A DNA stretch of 20,674 nucleotides from a virus. A program made the position numbers and the translations under genes. The notes beneath the pieces were generated by a model. The model did no database searches. It was not told the DNA's origin and saw nothing but the letters and a program-made list of their open reading frames with translations. The stretch lies in IMG/VR virus record IMGVR_UViG_3300025112_000242, positions 1 through 20,674 of that record; one strand, written 5' to 3'. Each line of letters starts with the position of its first letter. The stretch's first letter is position 1. Shown one piece after another: positions 1 to 7,730 of this stretch.

Positions 1-413
1 GTTCTTACTTCAGTACCATATCGAGCTTTAATCATTTTACCTGATTTAGCCCAGTCTGTTTTACGTTTGCCCCAATCGCCATACGACATATCTCTTTCTT
101 TTGCAGTGCCTTTACCTTTTCCTAAACGCATGCCAAGAGATTCGTCTTCTCGTGCATAAGTGCCTTGAGCAGCCTTAATCATTTTGCCTAATTTAGCAGT
201 TGTGACAGAGCCACCGTGTTTTTTCCAAAACTCGTACCATTTTTTAGGTACATAGTTGCTTTTTGCTTCGAGATCGTGCTGAAACGGTTTTTTAATCATC
301 GATGCTTCATGTTCGTAATCTGTAGGCATTTTCATTTTTTTGCCTTTTAGATACTTAGATGCAGCATACGCTGTCAAACCCGCTAGAATGGCTTTTTTTA
401 GTTTCTTTGCCAT
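1..413 (-). CDS. Hypothetical Lys-rich phage protein, C-terminus off the window
   Basis: The gene begins at an ATG with a good Shine-Dalgarno (AAAGGAGAT about 6 nt upstream) and stays open for 137 codons to the window edge, so the 3' end is missing. The product starts with a basic/hydrophobic helix (KKAILAGLTAYAASKYLKGKK region, residues 6-26). It contains a repeated motif, GKMIKAAQGTYAR near residue 76 and GKMIKARYGTEVR near residue 125. I do not recognise a family. It is the last gene of the leftward run after TerL, 34 nt downstream of the 754-aa gene, so a structural or virion-associated role is an inference from position only. Confidence 0.7.
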   Translation of the reverse strand, partial: MAKKLKKAILAGLTAYAASKYLKGKKMKMPTDYEHEASMIKKPFQHDLEAKSNYVPKKWYEFWKKHGGSVTTAKLGKMIKAAQGTYAREDESLGMRLGKGKGTAKERDMSYGDWGKRKTDWAKSGKMIKARYGTEVR

Positions 414-447
414 GATATATATCTCCTTTGTTTAAACTATTTCCATA

Positions 448-2712
448 TTACCATTTAAACATATTCACTACTAGACCACCTTCTTTTTTATAAAGCTTGA
501 AAGGCTGTTCTAACATTTGTGGGGTAATTTTCAAGCCAAAAGCTTCGTAGTAAAGACGGGGGTCATTAGCTTCCATTCTCACAATTTTATGGCTTTTGCC
601 TCCTACATAAGCCTCAGCTTCTGCAAGGGTTTTGAAAGCCATTTCGTGCTCGGTTGGGACTTTAGTATATCCCATACTCTTGGCTGGAGAATCTGCTGCA
701 AAGTTGTGCTTCTTAAGAATCTTAAAAGGGAGCTCGGGATTCGATTTAGCTACTTTAATCGGTTGGGCGATTGAATCATACTGTACAGCCAGTTTTTTCA
801 TTCGTTCAGGTAAGACAGCCATCATTTTAGGATTAGTTAAAATTTCTTTACTTTGCTTGTCGGAATAAGCTTTAACTCCTCTCATTCCTGCTTTACCCGT
901 TGCCGTTCCATAAAATTCCCAATCTCCCAGTTTGCCTACGACATTCTCACCAGTAGAGCTTGCTCTTTTTAAAGCATGAAGTCTTTCCACAGGATTAATG
1001 GCAATCCATTGCACGCCATCGTCTGCGGCCGTCTTGGCCATATGCTTAATGAGATGATCTCCCCACACATCTCTTTCTAACAAAGGTAAAAAAGGTACAT
1101 CTTTTCCTTCTTCGCCTGCTCGACGCAGACTTTTGGAAGCATTTAAAGTATTTCTTCTTATTTCTTCAAATTGTTGATCCCACTTACTAAATTGAAATGA
1201 TTCAGCACGATTAAGTTTAGGTTTATGAGCAAGCACTTGCATTTTTTTTAATATTTCATTCATCATATGATTAGCTTGAGCATATTCCTGTTCAGTATTA
1301 AAAGGATTAACTCTCGTTCCTCCCTCTGCTATTTTTTTTAAAGCGGCTTGTTGAACATCGGACTGCCCTTCGTGAACGACATAGGCTTTGCTTCGTCCTC
1401 CTGTCGCCTGATTGCCCATGTCAACGGCTCGTCTACCATAACGTACGTGATAAATTTGATTCTCAAAAGTTACTCCTGCAACTGTTTCGAAGTGACTTCC
1501 TCCGCCTGCATCGCCTGGTTTAACATTTCGTCCATAAGGAATTACTTTTGGATAATAAATCACATCTTCAATATATTTTTCATCACCTAAAACTTTATAA
1601 GTGTCGTGGTCCCCGTATCGTGGAGATTGATTCATTGTTTTTTCCCGACCGAGTTTTCTTAAAAGATTAGTATGATGACCTCTAAACTCTGTCAGTTTAT
1701 TAAGATCCAAACCAATCTTATGGTCTTCTGCCACTTGCTTACTTAATGCTTCTAATGATTTTATCTGTTTTTCAAAAGGCTTGATGGCTTCAACCATACT
1801 CTCTATCGGAGCATTCTTATTGTAGTGATAGTATTGTATTTTATGCATTATCGTTCCGAGTTCGGCTTTGGTGGCTCGGAGGTTTTCGCTATACTTAGTC
1901 AGAGGGAGATACGCGCTAGTGGATTCAACACTACCTTTATAATTAGCAATACTTGCTTCTGCATCATCGATATATTTAGTTAAATCTTTAGCCAACACCC
2001 GAGATTCTTCCACCATTGGAGTCACGTATTCAAAACGTTTTACCCTTAGATTGACCGCAGGTGATTTATTAACCATATTAAGAAGATCTATTTTATTAAC
2101 CTTCATTCCCGCATCTCGAGCGGTCATTAAAAATCCTCCTACGACTTGATCTCCTTTTTCACCTCCGAATTTAAGAATGTTGGCATCTTCGAGTTCGGCT
2201 TTGGTAACATTCATTCTGACTTTTTGAAATCCTGCTTGTCCACTTTTAAATTGAGCCAGACGATTAAAATTGGAAAGTTCCTTAATCCAGATCTTGGCAT
2301 CCAACGGTTTATAGGCAGGATGCTGAGCAATAAAATCATATAGGGACGAACCAAATCGTCCTTTATCTGAGCCTTGAGTTAAAGGTGCAGCCTTTGCATT
2401 AGCTGCAACCAGATCCATTTCTCCTTTGAATGTTTCATATGTTTTTGTAGGATGGGGTCGAGCAATCAGCTCTAACGATTGTGCTGTGGGTGTTTTAGCA
2501 ATCTTAGTAACTTCGGTTACCTTGTCCGTCGCCTGAGGCGTGATCCGTGTTGCGAGAGGTGGGGGTGGTTGTTTCTTAGCAATCTTTGCTAAAATATTGA
2601 GACCAGGTATTTTTTTTCTGGCTAAATAAGCAAGAGCCCCGATCCCCGCTCCAGTGACCGCGAGTCCTGGAACTGCCGATGGTTTTTCATAAGGTTCATA
2701 TTTGTCTGCCAT
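448..2712 (-). CDS. Large 754-aa protein resembling phage 'polyvalent' proteins (LPD-like domains)
   Basis: ATG start overlaps the upstream stop by one base (TAATG). Residues 13-31 form a hydrophobic Gly/Ala segment, followed by a KKQPPPPL linker. Residues about 140-220 (IWIKEL...VTKAELEDANILKF...VNKIDLLNMV) look like the small domain that precedes the catalytic-looking region in phage polyvalent proteins. Residues about 365-620 hold YHVRYGRRAV, then VVHEGQSDVQQ (445-455), comparable to the EIQSDWHQ motif of those proteins. VWGDHLIKHMAKTAADDGVQWIAINP (549-574) corresponds to their W..L.LKR..AA..G.d.IaW segment. The match is from memory and distant. The C-terminus KKEGGLVVNMFKW echoes the EGGEVV tag of the two upstream genes. 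Probably virion-associated or injected; no enzymatic activity can be claimed. Confidence 0.65.
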   Translation of the reverse strand: MADKYEPYEKPSAVPGLAVTGAGIGALAYLARKKIPGLNILAKIAKKQPPPPLATRITPQATDKVTEVTKIAKTPTAQSLELIARPHPTKTYETFKGEMDLVAANAKAAPLTQGSDKGRFGSSLYDFIAQHPAYKPLDAKIWIKELSNFNRLAQFKSGQAGFQKVRMNVTKAELEDANILKFGGEKGDQVVGGFLMTARDAGMKVNKIDLLNMVNKSPAVNLRVKRFEYVTPMVEESRVLAKDLTKYIDDAEASIANYKGSVESTSAYLPLTKYSENLRATKAELGTIMHKIQYYHYNKNAPIESMVEAIKPFEKQIKSLEALSKQVAEDHKIGLDLNKLTEFRGHHTNLLRKLGREKTMNQSPRYGDHDTYKVLGDEKYIEDVIYYPKVIPYGRNVKPGDAGGGSHFETVAGVTFENQIYHVRYGRRAVDMGNQATGGRSKAYVVHEGQSDVQQAALKKIAEGGTRVNPFNTEQEYAQANHMMNEILKKMQVLAHKPKLNRAESFQFSKWDQQFEEIRRNTLNASKSLRRAGEEGKDVPFLPLLERDVWGDHLIKHMAKTAADDGVQWIAINPVERLHALKRASSTGENVVGKLGDWEFYGTATGKAGMRGVKAYSDKQSKEILTNPKMMAVLPERMKKLAVQYDSIAQPIKVAKSNPELPFKILKKHNFAADSPAKSMGYTKVPTEHEMAFKTLAEAEAYVGGKSHKIVRMEANDPRLYYEAFGLKITPQMLEQPFKLYKKEGGLVVNMFKW

Positions 2713-3629
2713 TATAGTAAACTCCTGTCTACGTTTTTACCGATAACCACTTCGCCACCTTCACTATGCTTGGTCGCTGTTTTAGCTTTAAGAGTATCTT
2801 GATACTTCGTTAAATTCGCAAACTGTTTTCCTAAGCTTTCTAATTTTGCTTTGGTTTTAGGTAAATTATATTTTTGAAATTTTTCAATATGCCTCCACTT
2901 ACTTGCTTTACCCCAAACCAAAGGCATCGCTTTTTTATTGTGTTTGATAGTTATGTTGCCTAAATGTCTAATTCTACTTTTAATGGCTTCTGCCACCGCC
3001 AATTTTCGTAAATCATTAGCCGCTATTTTTGTTACTCCTAAAGGTGCAAGCTCAGGAGTTTTCCTCATTTTTTTAGCTTTATATTCAGCAACGGAAAATT
3101 TTTTCTTTTTGAAGACGTGGGGATACTTCTTGGTTGCCAATCGATAGGCTAGTTTCGTTCCCTTTTTAACCAAGGTTCCACGTAGAGCTTTAATCACTTT
3201 TTTCTTTTTAAGTTTTTTAGTTAATATCTGAATACTTTTTTTAATGGCTTTAGGATCCTGAGACATATGAATGCCTCCATACATCCGTTCCATCTCGCCT
3301 CTCCAAGTTTCCCGTCCGTGAGGGTATCCTTGAAATTTAGGATGTTTTAAAGCAATCGCTAATTTAGATGAATGAAGTTTATGTTCTGTAGCTCCTATTC
3401 CATAACGTGCTCCTGCTAATGTTACAGGCTCTCGGCCTCCTCCTACTTCTTTAGGTTTTTGTTTGGACTTAAATTTTGCTTCTGTTTTTGCTCCTTTAAC
3501 ACGTAGTTTAAGTCCCTCCTTATGTACTCCTTTAACACTTTCTTGGACTCTTAATTTACTCTTTTTTTTGTTTATGAGTTTTTGCGCTTCAGAAAGAACT
3601 TTTCTGAGAACTCGACCTTTTATACTCAT
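2712..3629 (-). CDS. Highly basic hypothetical protein with C-terminal EGGEVVIGKNVD tag
   Basis: A 305-aa, very Lys-rich protein. The ATG overlaps the upstream stop by 4 nt (ATGA), and its TAA overlaps the next start by one base, so the three genes look translationally coupled. Long basic stretches occur at residues 1-60 and 135-190 (KKLKKKKVIK, VFKKKKF). There is no recognisable catalytic motif. The last 16 residues, EGGEVVIGKNVDRSLL, match the end of the preceding small protein at 12 of 16 positions. Nucleic-acid contact inside the capsid or a scaffold role would fit the charge and position, but this is inference. Confidence 0.7.
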   Translation of the reverse strand: MSIKGRVLRKVLSEAQKLINKKKSKLRVQESVKGVHKEGLKLRVKGAKTEAKFKSKQKPKEVGGGREPVTLAGARYGIGATEHKLHSSKLAIALKHPKFQGYPHGRETWRGEMERMYGGIHMSQDPKAIKKSIQILTKKLKKKKVIKALRGTLVKKGTKLAYRLATKKYPHVFKKKKFSVAEYKAKKMRKTPELAPLGVTKIAANDLRKLAVAEAIKSRIRHLGNITIKHNKKAMPLVWGKASKWRHIEKFQKYNLPKTKAKLESLGKQFANLTKYQDTLKAKTATKHSEGGEVVIGKNVDRSLL

Positions 3630-3889
3630 AATAAATCCTTATCGACGTTTTTACCAAAGACGATTTCTCCACCTTCAGCTCTGTTAAGAACTTCACCTTT
3701 AAGGTTTACTTTAAGTTTATATTTTTTAATAATCTCTTGTTTAGCTGCATTATAAGCTGAGTCTCTACTTAAGCCTGCCGCTTGGTTCTCGCCCACTAAT
3801 TTTTCAAATATCTTTTGGGCGCGTTTTCCTACTCTTGCCTTTTTAAAGCCAAGATTTAAAATTGGGGTAAAAAATCTCCAAACAGTCAT
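3626..3889 (-). CDS. Small basic protein with C-terminal EGGEIVFGKNVD tag
   Basis: An 87-aa product beginning MTVWRFFTPILNLGFKK. The frame is open farther upstream into TerL, but the ATG at 3889 is preferred: TAGGAA, made partly from the TerL stop codon, lies 4-5 nt upstream and avoids a long overlap. The N-terminus has a short hydrophobic stretch. The middle is a charged helix (KRAQKIFEKLVGENQAAGL). The C-terminus EGGEIVFGKNVDKDLL is nearly the same as the end of the following 305-aa protein. Role unknown; the position directly after TerL suggests head assembly or an internal virion protein. Confidence 0.65.
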   Translation of the reverse strand: MTVWRFFTPILNLGFKKARVGKRAQKIFEKLVGENQAAGLSRDSAYNAAKQEIIKKYKLKVNLKGEVLNRAEGGEIVFGKNVDKDLL

Positions 3890-3897
3890 TTTAGTTC

Positions 3898-5373
3898 CTA
3901 ATAATAAACAAATTTTCTTCGTTCCTGATATTTCTTTTCTTCTTCCCAATCGGTATACGTGGGTACAAAATATCCTTGACGATATCTTAACACAGCCTGG
4001 GTCATAGTATCTACGTAGTCATCATTTTCTCCGTGAGGAAAAGCGGCGCATTCTTCAATGACTTCTTCGGCAAATTTTTCATTTTCAGGATACCAGACTT
4101 GTCCAGATTCAAAGACGGGAGCCACCGCATTGACTCGTGAATGTTTATCTTTGCCTTTAGAAGGCACAAAATCTACGACGGGAATCGCCATTCGTCTAAA
4201 CTCCTGAGCCAGAGGGACCCCTGTGGCTTTAGATTCAATAATAACTGATTCAGGCTCCCAATATTTATACTGATCGAGGGCTACAATTTTAAGTTCAGGA
4301 AAATCGAATTTTCCTCTGACCGCATCCAATAGAATCAAAGCATCCCCCATATCTTCATAAGGTTGAAATACTCCCCACGTGGTAATGGCTGAATAGTCTG
4401 CGGTTTCCTTTTTAGAAAAAGCGGTATCATAACTTTGCATGACGTGTTTTAATTTAGGAATCTTGCCTTCCCATTTTTGCCACCATTCTCTTTTGATGAT
4501 CGCTCCTTCTTCCGAAGTTGGATTCTGCATATATTGAGCAGACCAGTTTCGAATGGGGAGTGAAGCTTTAACTTTTTCAAGTTCGTCAATATCCCAGTAT
4601 TCAGGCCAGACAGGATTACCCGATTCTAGAATCGCAGGAAAAGAAATTTGTTTCCAAACATCCGCTTTCGGTTCGGCTTGAGCTTTCAACAAACGGCCTG
4701 TTAAATCATTCGCAGCCCAACGGGTCATGACCAAAACGATCGAGCCTCCGGGTTGCAAACGTTGTCGAGGTCCTGATGTATACCATTCATAAGCACGCTC
4801 CATGGCTCCCTCGGAGTACGAGTCTTGCTCTGTATGGGGATCATCAATAATCATGAGATCCGCGCCACGTCCAGTGATCGCTCCTCCTACACCGGCAGCG
4901 AAATACTCGCCACCATGATTTGTTTCCCACTTACCCTTAGCCTTGGCGTCTTCTCGTAGTCTAACATCTCCAAAGATCTGTGCATACTCTGGAGAAGCTA
5001 ATAAATTTCTAACTTTACTTCCAAATCGTGTTGCGAGTTCCGTGTTGTGTGATATCTGCATCAATTTCATTTTAGGGTTTCGTCCTATTAACCAAGCTGG
5101 AAAATGTATAGAAGCAAACTCAGATTTAGTATGCCTGGGAGGCATATTAACAATAAGCCTTCCTTTTCTTCTCTCCGAAATCTTAGTAAATTCATTAGCA
5201 ATAATTTGATGATGCCCCCATTCTGAAGGTCTATGTGCATGCCGATAGATAAATTCAGGCCATACTTCCTTTACAAAATACATAAAATTATCTTGGCACA
5301 GCTTAATATGCTCGATCCAGGTCTTTTCAACTCTGTTTCTTAATTGATCAACGGTTAATAAGTCAGTGTTCAT
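3898..5373 (-). CDS. terL: Terminase large subunit
   Basis: This is the packaging motor ATPase and nuclease that translocates DNA into the procapsid through the portal. Counting from the ATG (491 aa): Walker A-like PPRHTKSE at 78-85, Walker B LMIIDDPH at about 173-180, and the coupling motif VMTRW at 215-219. RNase H-fold nuclease acidic residues are D316 (SYDTAF), E380 (IIESKATG) and D451/D452/D455 (GENDDYVD). Length and motif order are normal for the Terminase_6 group. An in-frame TTG at 5391 would add six residues but lacks a better ribosome site; a weak GGAAAA lies about 12 nt before the ATG. The small subunit is not adjacent; it lies about 5.5 kb upstream in the transcription direction. 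Confidence 0.95.
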   Translation of the reverse strand: MNTDLLTVDQLRNRVEKTWIEHIKLCQDNFMYFVKEVWPEFIYRHAHRPSEWGHHQIIANEFTKISERRKGRLIVNMPPRHTKSEFASIHFPAWLIGRNPKMKLMQISHNTELATRFGSKVRNLLASPEYAQIFGDVRLREDAKAKGKWETNHGGEYFAAGVGGAITGRGADLMIIDDPHTEQDSYSEGAMERAYEWYTSGPRQRLQPGGSIVLVMTRWAANDLTGRLLKAQAEPKADVWKQISFPAILESGNPVWPEYWDIDELEKVKASLPIRNWSAQYMQNPTSEEGAIIKREWWQKWEGKIPKLKHVMQSYDTAFSKKETADYSAITTWGVFQPYEDMGDALILLDAVRGKFDFPELKIVALDQYKYWEPESVIIESKATGVPLAQEFRRMAIPVVDFVPSKGKDKHSRVNAVAPVFESGQVWYPENEKFAEEVIEECAAFPHGENDDYVDTMTQAVLRYRQGYFVPTYTDWEEEKKYQERRKFVYY

Positions 5374-5427
5374 AAGGTTAAAATTTTCCAAAATTTTTTT
5401 AGTAGGAGTCCCATATCGTTTAGACCC

Positions 5428-5433
5428 ATTATA
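5428..5433 (-). promoter_or_regulatory. Possible -10 element for terL
   Basis: The minus strand reads CGTATAATGGG, a consensus -10 hexamer about 55 nt before the terL ATG. The hexamer 17 nt further upstream (CTTTAA) is a poor -35, so this is weak unless an activator or phage sigma factor is involved. Confidence 0.3.
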
Positions 5434-5689
5434 CGTGTCTCGAACTGAGTTTAAAGAACATCGCTAGCAATACAACTCAAAGTTGCAACGTGACACCATA
5501 TATTGTAGGTCTGTTTTATGTTGTACTAGATGTTGGTACCTCTATCAAGTCGTTCAGGCGTGAGCTGCCTGCCAGCTGTGACCTGTTGCCTAAATGTCAA
5601 GAGTTAAATGGAATAACCCAGCATTATCAACAACCCAAAACCCAACTTACGAGCTGCTGGTGCTGGTGGGGGGTGGTGCTATGGTGGGT

Positions 5690-5740
5690 GTTTAATGTTA
5701 AAGATTAAGCACAACGTGCAACGTGCAACGTGCAACGTGG
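5690..5740 (+). repeat. Heptad repeat array 1 (GTTTAAT...CAACGTG x4)
   Basis: It begins GTTTAAT, passes through TTAAAGA/TTAAGCA-like units, and ends in four perfect tandem copies of CAACGTG (5712-5739). It is the first of six intergenic arrays of the same design and orientation. A G-rich block precedes it; a perfect inverted repeat starts inside its last unit. Confidence 0.9.
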
Positions 5741-5759
5741 CGTCAGTAGACGCCACGTT
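5734..5759. other. Perfect 11-bp hairpin, 4-nt loop
   Basis: AACGTGGCGTC - AGTA - GACGCCACGTT is a perfect 11-bp stem with a tetraloop, ending 11 nt beyond the stop of the 82-aa gene. In the leftward transcript it would fold just after that stop. There is no U-run behind it, so it is a weak intrinsic terminator at best; it may protect the mRNA 3' end or be a protein site. Confidence 0.75.
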
Positions 5760-5770
5760 ATTGTTAGTTA

Positions 5771-6019
5771 TTACTCTTGTATGATTTGTTTAATAACAGG
5801 TTTAAGATTAGTGATAATCTTTTCTTTTAACTTATCAACAACAGGGTCGTTGGGATATTCCAAAAGAATTTCCTCAACAGCACTCTCAACCATTTTGTAG
5901 AGTATTTGATAATTGATTTTCTTTTCAACTATCGGTCGGTTGGTAGGTCGTTCAACTTGATTACCTCTTGTTGTTGTCAGTTCAGTTCCAAGTAGTGTGA
6001 TTAAATTATTATCGGGCAT
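5771..6019 (-). CDS. Hypothetical protein, 82 aa
   Basis: The ATG overlaps the end of the upstream 113-aa gene by 11 nt, so the pair is probably one operon. The N-terminal third is polar and probably disordered (TTTRGNQVERPTNRP). The rest is predicted by eye to be two amphipathic helices (QILYKMVESAVEEILLEY and VVDKLKEKIITNLKPVIKQ). No family recognised. It is followed directly by the 11-bp hairpin. Confidence 0.65.
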   Translation of the reverse strand: MPDNNLITLLGTELTTTRGNQVERPTNRPIVEKKINYQILYKMVESAVEEILLEYPNDPVVDKLKEKIITNLKPVIKQIIQE

Positions 6020-6350
6020 TATCCACTACCTTAAAACTAACTTTAATTTCAGTACTTTCACTATCAGTTAAATACTGGGCATAAAGTTTAGGGTTACTCT
6101 CTTTGAATTTAGCTAAATCAAATCTCTTTGATTTTCTATCTATTCGTTGAGCATACCCTTCATAACCATTACCCATACCCACTAAAACAATTGCATTTTG
6201 TTTTTCAAAGTATGGAAGTATTTCCTCTTTAATTAAACCACTTTGTTTAGTTAAAGATTTAATACTATCTTTAATGATTCCATAGTTAAGAATAGTAGTC
6301 TTTGCTTTTTTGTCTATTCTTAATTTAGGAATTTGTTTTGTCTTTGACAT
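6009..6350 (-). CDS. Hypothetical protein, 113 aa
   Basis: ATG preceded by AAAAAGGAGTTATAT, a strong Shine-Dalgarno. Charged, Lys-rich product with a central hydrophobic strand and Gly turn (NAIVLVGMGNGYEGYAQRIDRKSKRFD, residues about 53-79) and an acidic/Ser C-terminal part. No motif recognised. It is the first gene of a two-gene unit behind the putative promoter at 6386-6415. Confidence 0.75.
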   Translation of the reverse strand: MSKTKQIPKLRIDKKAKTTILNYGIIKDSIKSLTKQSGLIKEEILPYFEKQNAIVLVGMGNGYEGYAQRIDRKSKRFDLAKFKESNPKLYAQYLTDSESTEIKVSFKVVDNAR

Positions 6351-6385
6351 ATATAACTCCTTTTTGTTAATTGTTTAGACAAAGG

Positions 6386-6415
6386 GATATAACCACACTC
6401 CCATTTAAATATCAA
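6386..6415 (-). promoter_or_regulatory. Putative sigma70-type promoter for the 113-aa/82-aa pair
   Basis: On the minus strand TTGATA (6415-6410), an 18-bp spacer, then TATATC (6391-6386). The expected start would be near 6379, giving a leader of about 28 nt that contains the GGAG ribosome site of the gene at 6350. Confidence 0.45.
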
Positions 6416-6440
6416 ATAAAAAGATTATTATTTTATCCCC

Positions 6441-6529
6441 CACTCCCACAGGGAAGCCGGCAGCTTTCTAAATGTTTAATTTAAAACACACGCACCACGT
6501 TGCACGTGGAACGTGCAACGTGGCAAGAG
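6441..6529 (+). repeat. Composite repeat 2: GC-rich block plus heptad array
   Basis: The GC-rich block around 6441-6470 contains GGGAAGCCGGCAGCT, shared in part with copy 3. From 6474 the sequence divides exactly into 7-mers: GTTTAAT, TTAAAAC, ACACGCA, CCACGTT, GCACGTG, GAACGTG, CAACGTG, GCAAGAG. It sits between the stop of the 200-aa gene and the promoter of the next operon. Confidence 0.85.
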
Positions 6530-6531
6530 AA

Positions 6532-7134
6532 TTAGCAAACCTTAAAGCCACCACACTCACGAAGAAAACAAATAAACTCTTTTATATTTGCTTCAGCGAA
6601 AGGATAGCTGGCGTTCCAGTCGTGTTGCTTTTGTAAGTCGTCCCATTTCTTATAGATGTGTTTAGGATAATCACGAGGCACGATTTTAGGATTGCCTGTT
6701 TCTTTCTTGGCTTCTTCACCTAATGCGTCTTGTTGTTTCTGAAGCCCTGCGTTCCAGTCTTCTGCCCCTTTTCTTTCTTGCTTGTTCACTTCTTCTTGTT
6801 TGCGTGCCGTGCCGTCGTCCACTTTTTTTTGTAACGTGTCGGCAATCGTAACAGCTTCGTGGTCCGAGAACTCAAAGCCACTATTGTCGTGCAGTCGCTC
6901 TTTCTGTTCTTGCGTTAGCCAATCACAATTCTCAATGATGAAATTTGCGAGAGGTCGCCACCACCAGCAATTATTTCTGAAGTACACACCTACGTTTTTA
7001 TCTTCAAACTCTCGCACCTGTTCAAAGTACTTCGTTATCACGTCGTCGCCTAATTTGTGTAAGTCTTTAGGTCGGCTTGGTTCTTGTGTTCCTACTCTTA
7101 TGATTGGATTTACTCCATAAACGTCCATACCCAT
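6532..7134 (-). CDS. Conserved phage hypothetical protein (MGMDVYGxNP family)
   Basis: 200 aa, with ATG and a good AAAGGAGAA about 8 nt upstream. The N-terminus MGMDVYGVNP and the segment VYFRNNCWWWRPLANFI (about residues 50-66) are typical of a widespread, unnamed phage and bacterial family; recognition is from memory. A charged, Gln-rich helical insert (about 105-150) separates this from an Asp/Trp-rich tail with two Cys (FLRECGGFKVC). Function unknown. It has its own promoter-like sequence and is flanked by composite repeats on both sides. Confidence 0.85.
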   Translation of the reverse strand: MGMDVYGVNPIIRVGTQEPSRPKDLHKLGDDVITKYFEQVREFEDKNVGVYFRNNCWWWRPLANFIIENCDWLTQEQKERLHDNSGFEFSDHEAVTIADTLQKKVDDGTARKQEEVNKQERKGAEDWNAGLQKQQDALGEEAKKETGNPKIVPRDYPKHIYKKWDDLQKQHDWNASYPFAEANIKEFICFLRECGGFKVC

Positions 7135-7164
7135 ATTTTATTCTCCTTTCTTATTTATCCCATC

Positions 7165-7193
7165 TTGATACGACAATTTAAAAGAGATTTCAA
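7165..7193 (-). promoter_or_regulatory. Putative promoter of the MGMDVYG gene
   Basis: On the minus strand TTGAAA (7193-7188), a 17-bp spacer, then TATCAA (7170-7165). A start near 7158 would leave a leader of about 24 nt with the AAAGGAGAA ribosome site. Confidence 0.45.
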
Positions 7194-7214
7194 GCGTTTT
7201 TTTTGAATTTCTCA

Positions 7215-7306
7215 CAGCTCTCTGGGAAGCCGGTACAGCTCTCCGGTTACCATGTGTTTAAAGTTCAAGCCCCACCGAGGCGTGGAACGTGCGACGAGCA
7301 ACGAGC
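7215..7306 (+). repeat. Composite repeat 3: GC-rich block plus heptad array
   Basis: GC-rich block CAGCTCTCTGGGAAGCCGG with a second CAGCTCTCCGG, then from 7256 consecutive 7-mers GTTTAAA, GTTCAAG, CCCCACC, GAGGCGT, GGAACGT, GCGACGA, GCAACGA. It has the same order and orientation as the other copies, with a more degenerate middle. Confidence 0.8.
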
Positions 7307-7396
7307 TATGCTCCTTTTATATAAGTTGTAATAAGCATTATCATCACCATCGTAGCCGTAGGAAATCGTAGGAACAAGTACATTCCTAGTAGCCAT
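7265..7396 (-). CDS. Possible 43-aa small protein
   Basis: An ATG at 7396 opens a 43-codon frame beginning MATRNVLVPTISYGYDGDDN. It lies in the gap after the 108-aa gene (TGA at 7407). The first 28 residues look protein-like (Tyr/Asp/Asn-rich); the C-terminal 15 residues are encoded by the heptad array, as if the repeat had invaded the gene end. There is no clear ribosome site. Listed because the gap is otherwise empty. Confidence 0.25.
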   Translation of the reverse strand: MATRNVLVPTISYGYDGDDNAYYNLYKRSIARCSSHVPRLGGA

Positions 7397-7406
7397 AATA
7401 AAAGAA

Positions 7407-7730
7407 TCACGCTGCGTCCTGCTGCCCTAGAATCTCTTGAGCCCGTACTTCAACAGCCCACCAAACGAGAGCGTTCACGAACTGTGCGTGCGAGCCGACA
7501 TCTTTCATGATGGGGATCGCTGCAATGTAATCCATCAGCGTCTCACCGGAGTCCTGCGCGTATTGATATAACAAGTCCCAAATTTCTTTTTCGTGCTCAA
7601 CGTGGAACTTGGTTGTTTCCCAATAATAAATGATACCTGTCACGGCCCCACTGCATCCGTGTGTTGCGATGTCCTTGATTAAAAATATATTGTCCTCTTC
7701 ACCTTTGCGTAACCATTGTTTGATATCCAT
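7407..7730 (-). CDS. Conserved phage hypothetical protein, 107 aa
   Basis: Starts MDIKQWLRKGEEDNIFLIKDI at an ATG sharing one base with the upstream stop (TGATG), with GGAGG 5 nt upstream; a TTG one codon earlier is not needed. Predominantly helical, acidic, with HGCSGAVTGIIYY near residues 25-37 and KDVGSHAQFVNALVWWAVEVRAQEI toward the end. This block (IATHGC..G...GIIYY, WWAVEVRAQEI) recurs in phage hypotheticals I remember, but no function is known to me. Probably co-translated with the 77-aa gene. Confidence 0.85.
   Translation of the reverse strand: MDIKQWLRKGEEDNIFLIKDIATHGCSGAVTGIIYYWETTKFHVEHEKEIWDLLYQYAQDSGETLMDYIAAIPIMKDVGSHAQFVNALVWWAVEVRAQEILGQQDAA

Larger units (their letters stand above)
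5374..5770. other. Gene-free region upstream of terL
   Basis: This stretch of about 400 bp has no convincing gene. It holds a TATAAT on the minus strand (5428-5433) about 55 nt before the terL ATG, with no good -35. It also has one isolated CAACGTG (5486-5492), a GC-richer part around 5560-5610 (GAGCTGCCTGCCAGCTG), and a G-rich plus-strand tract 5652-5690 built of GGTG/GGGGGG blocks. It ends in the heptad array and the perfect hairpin listed separately. Base composition here differs visibly from the AT-rich genes on both sides. Confidence 0.6.

Noticed and set aside
5420-5480. tRNA-like TCTCGAACTGAG segment
   Set aside because: It recalls a T-loop, but no acceptor, D or anticodon stems can be formed on either strand.
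5490-5708. 72-codon plus-strand frame before array 1
   Set aside because: Composition follows the G-rich tract (many Trp/Cys), no ribosome site, opposite to neighbours.
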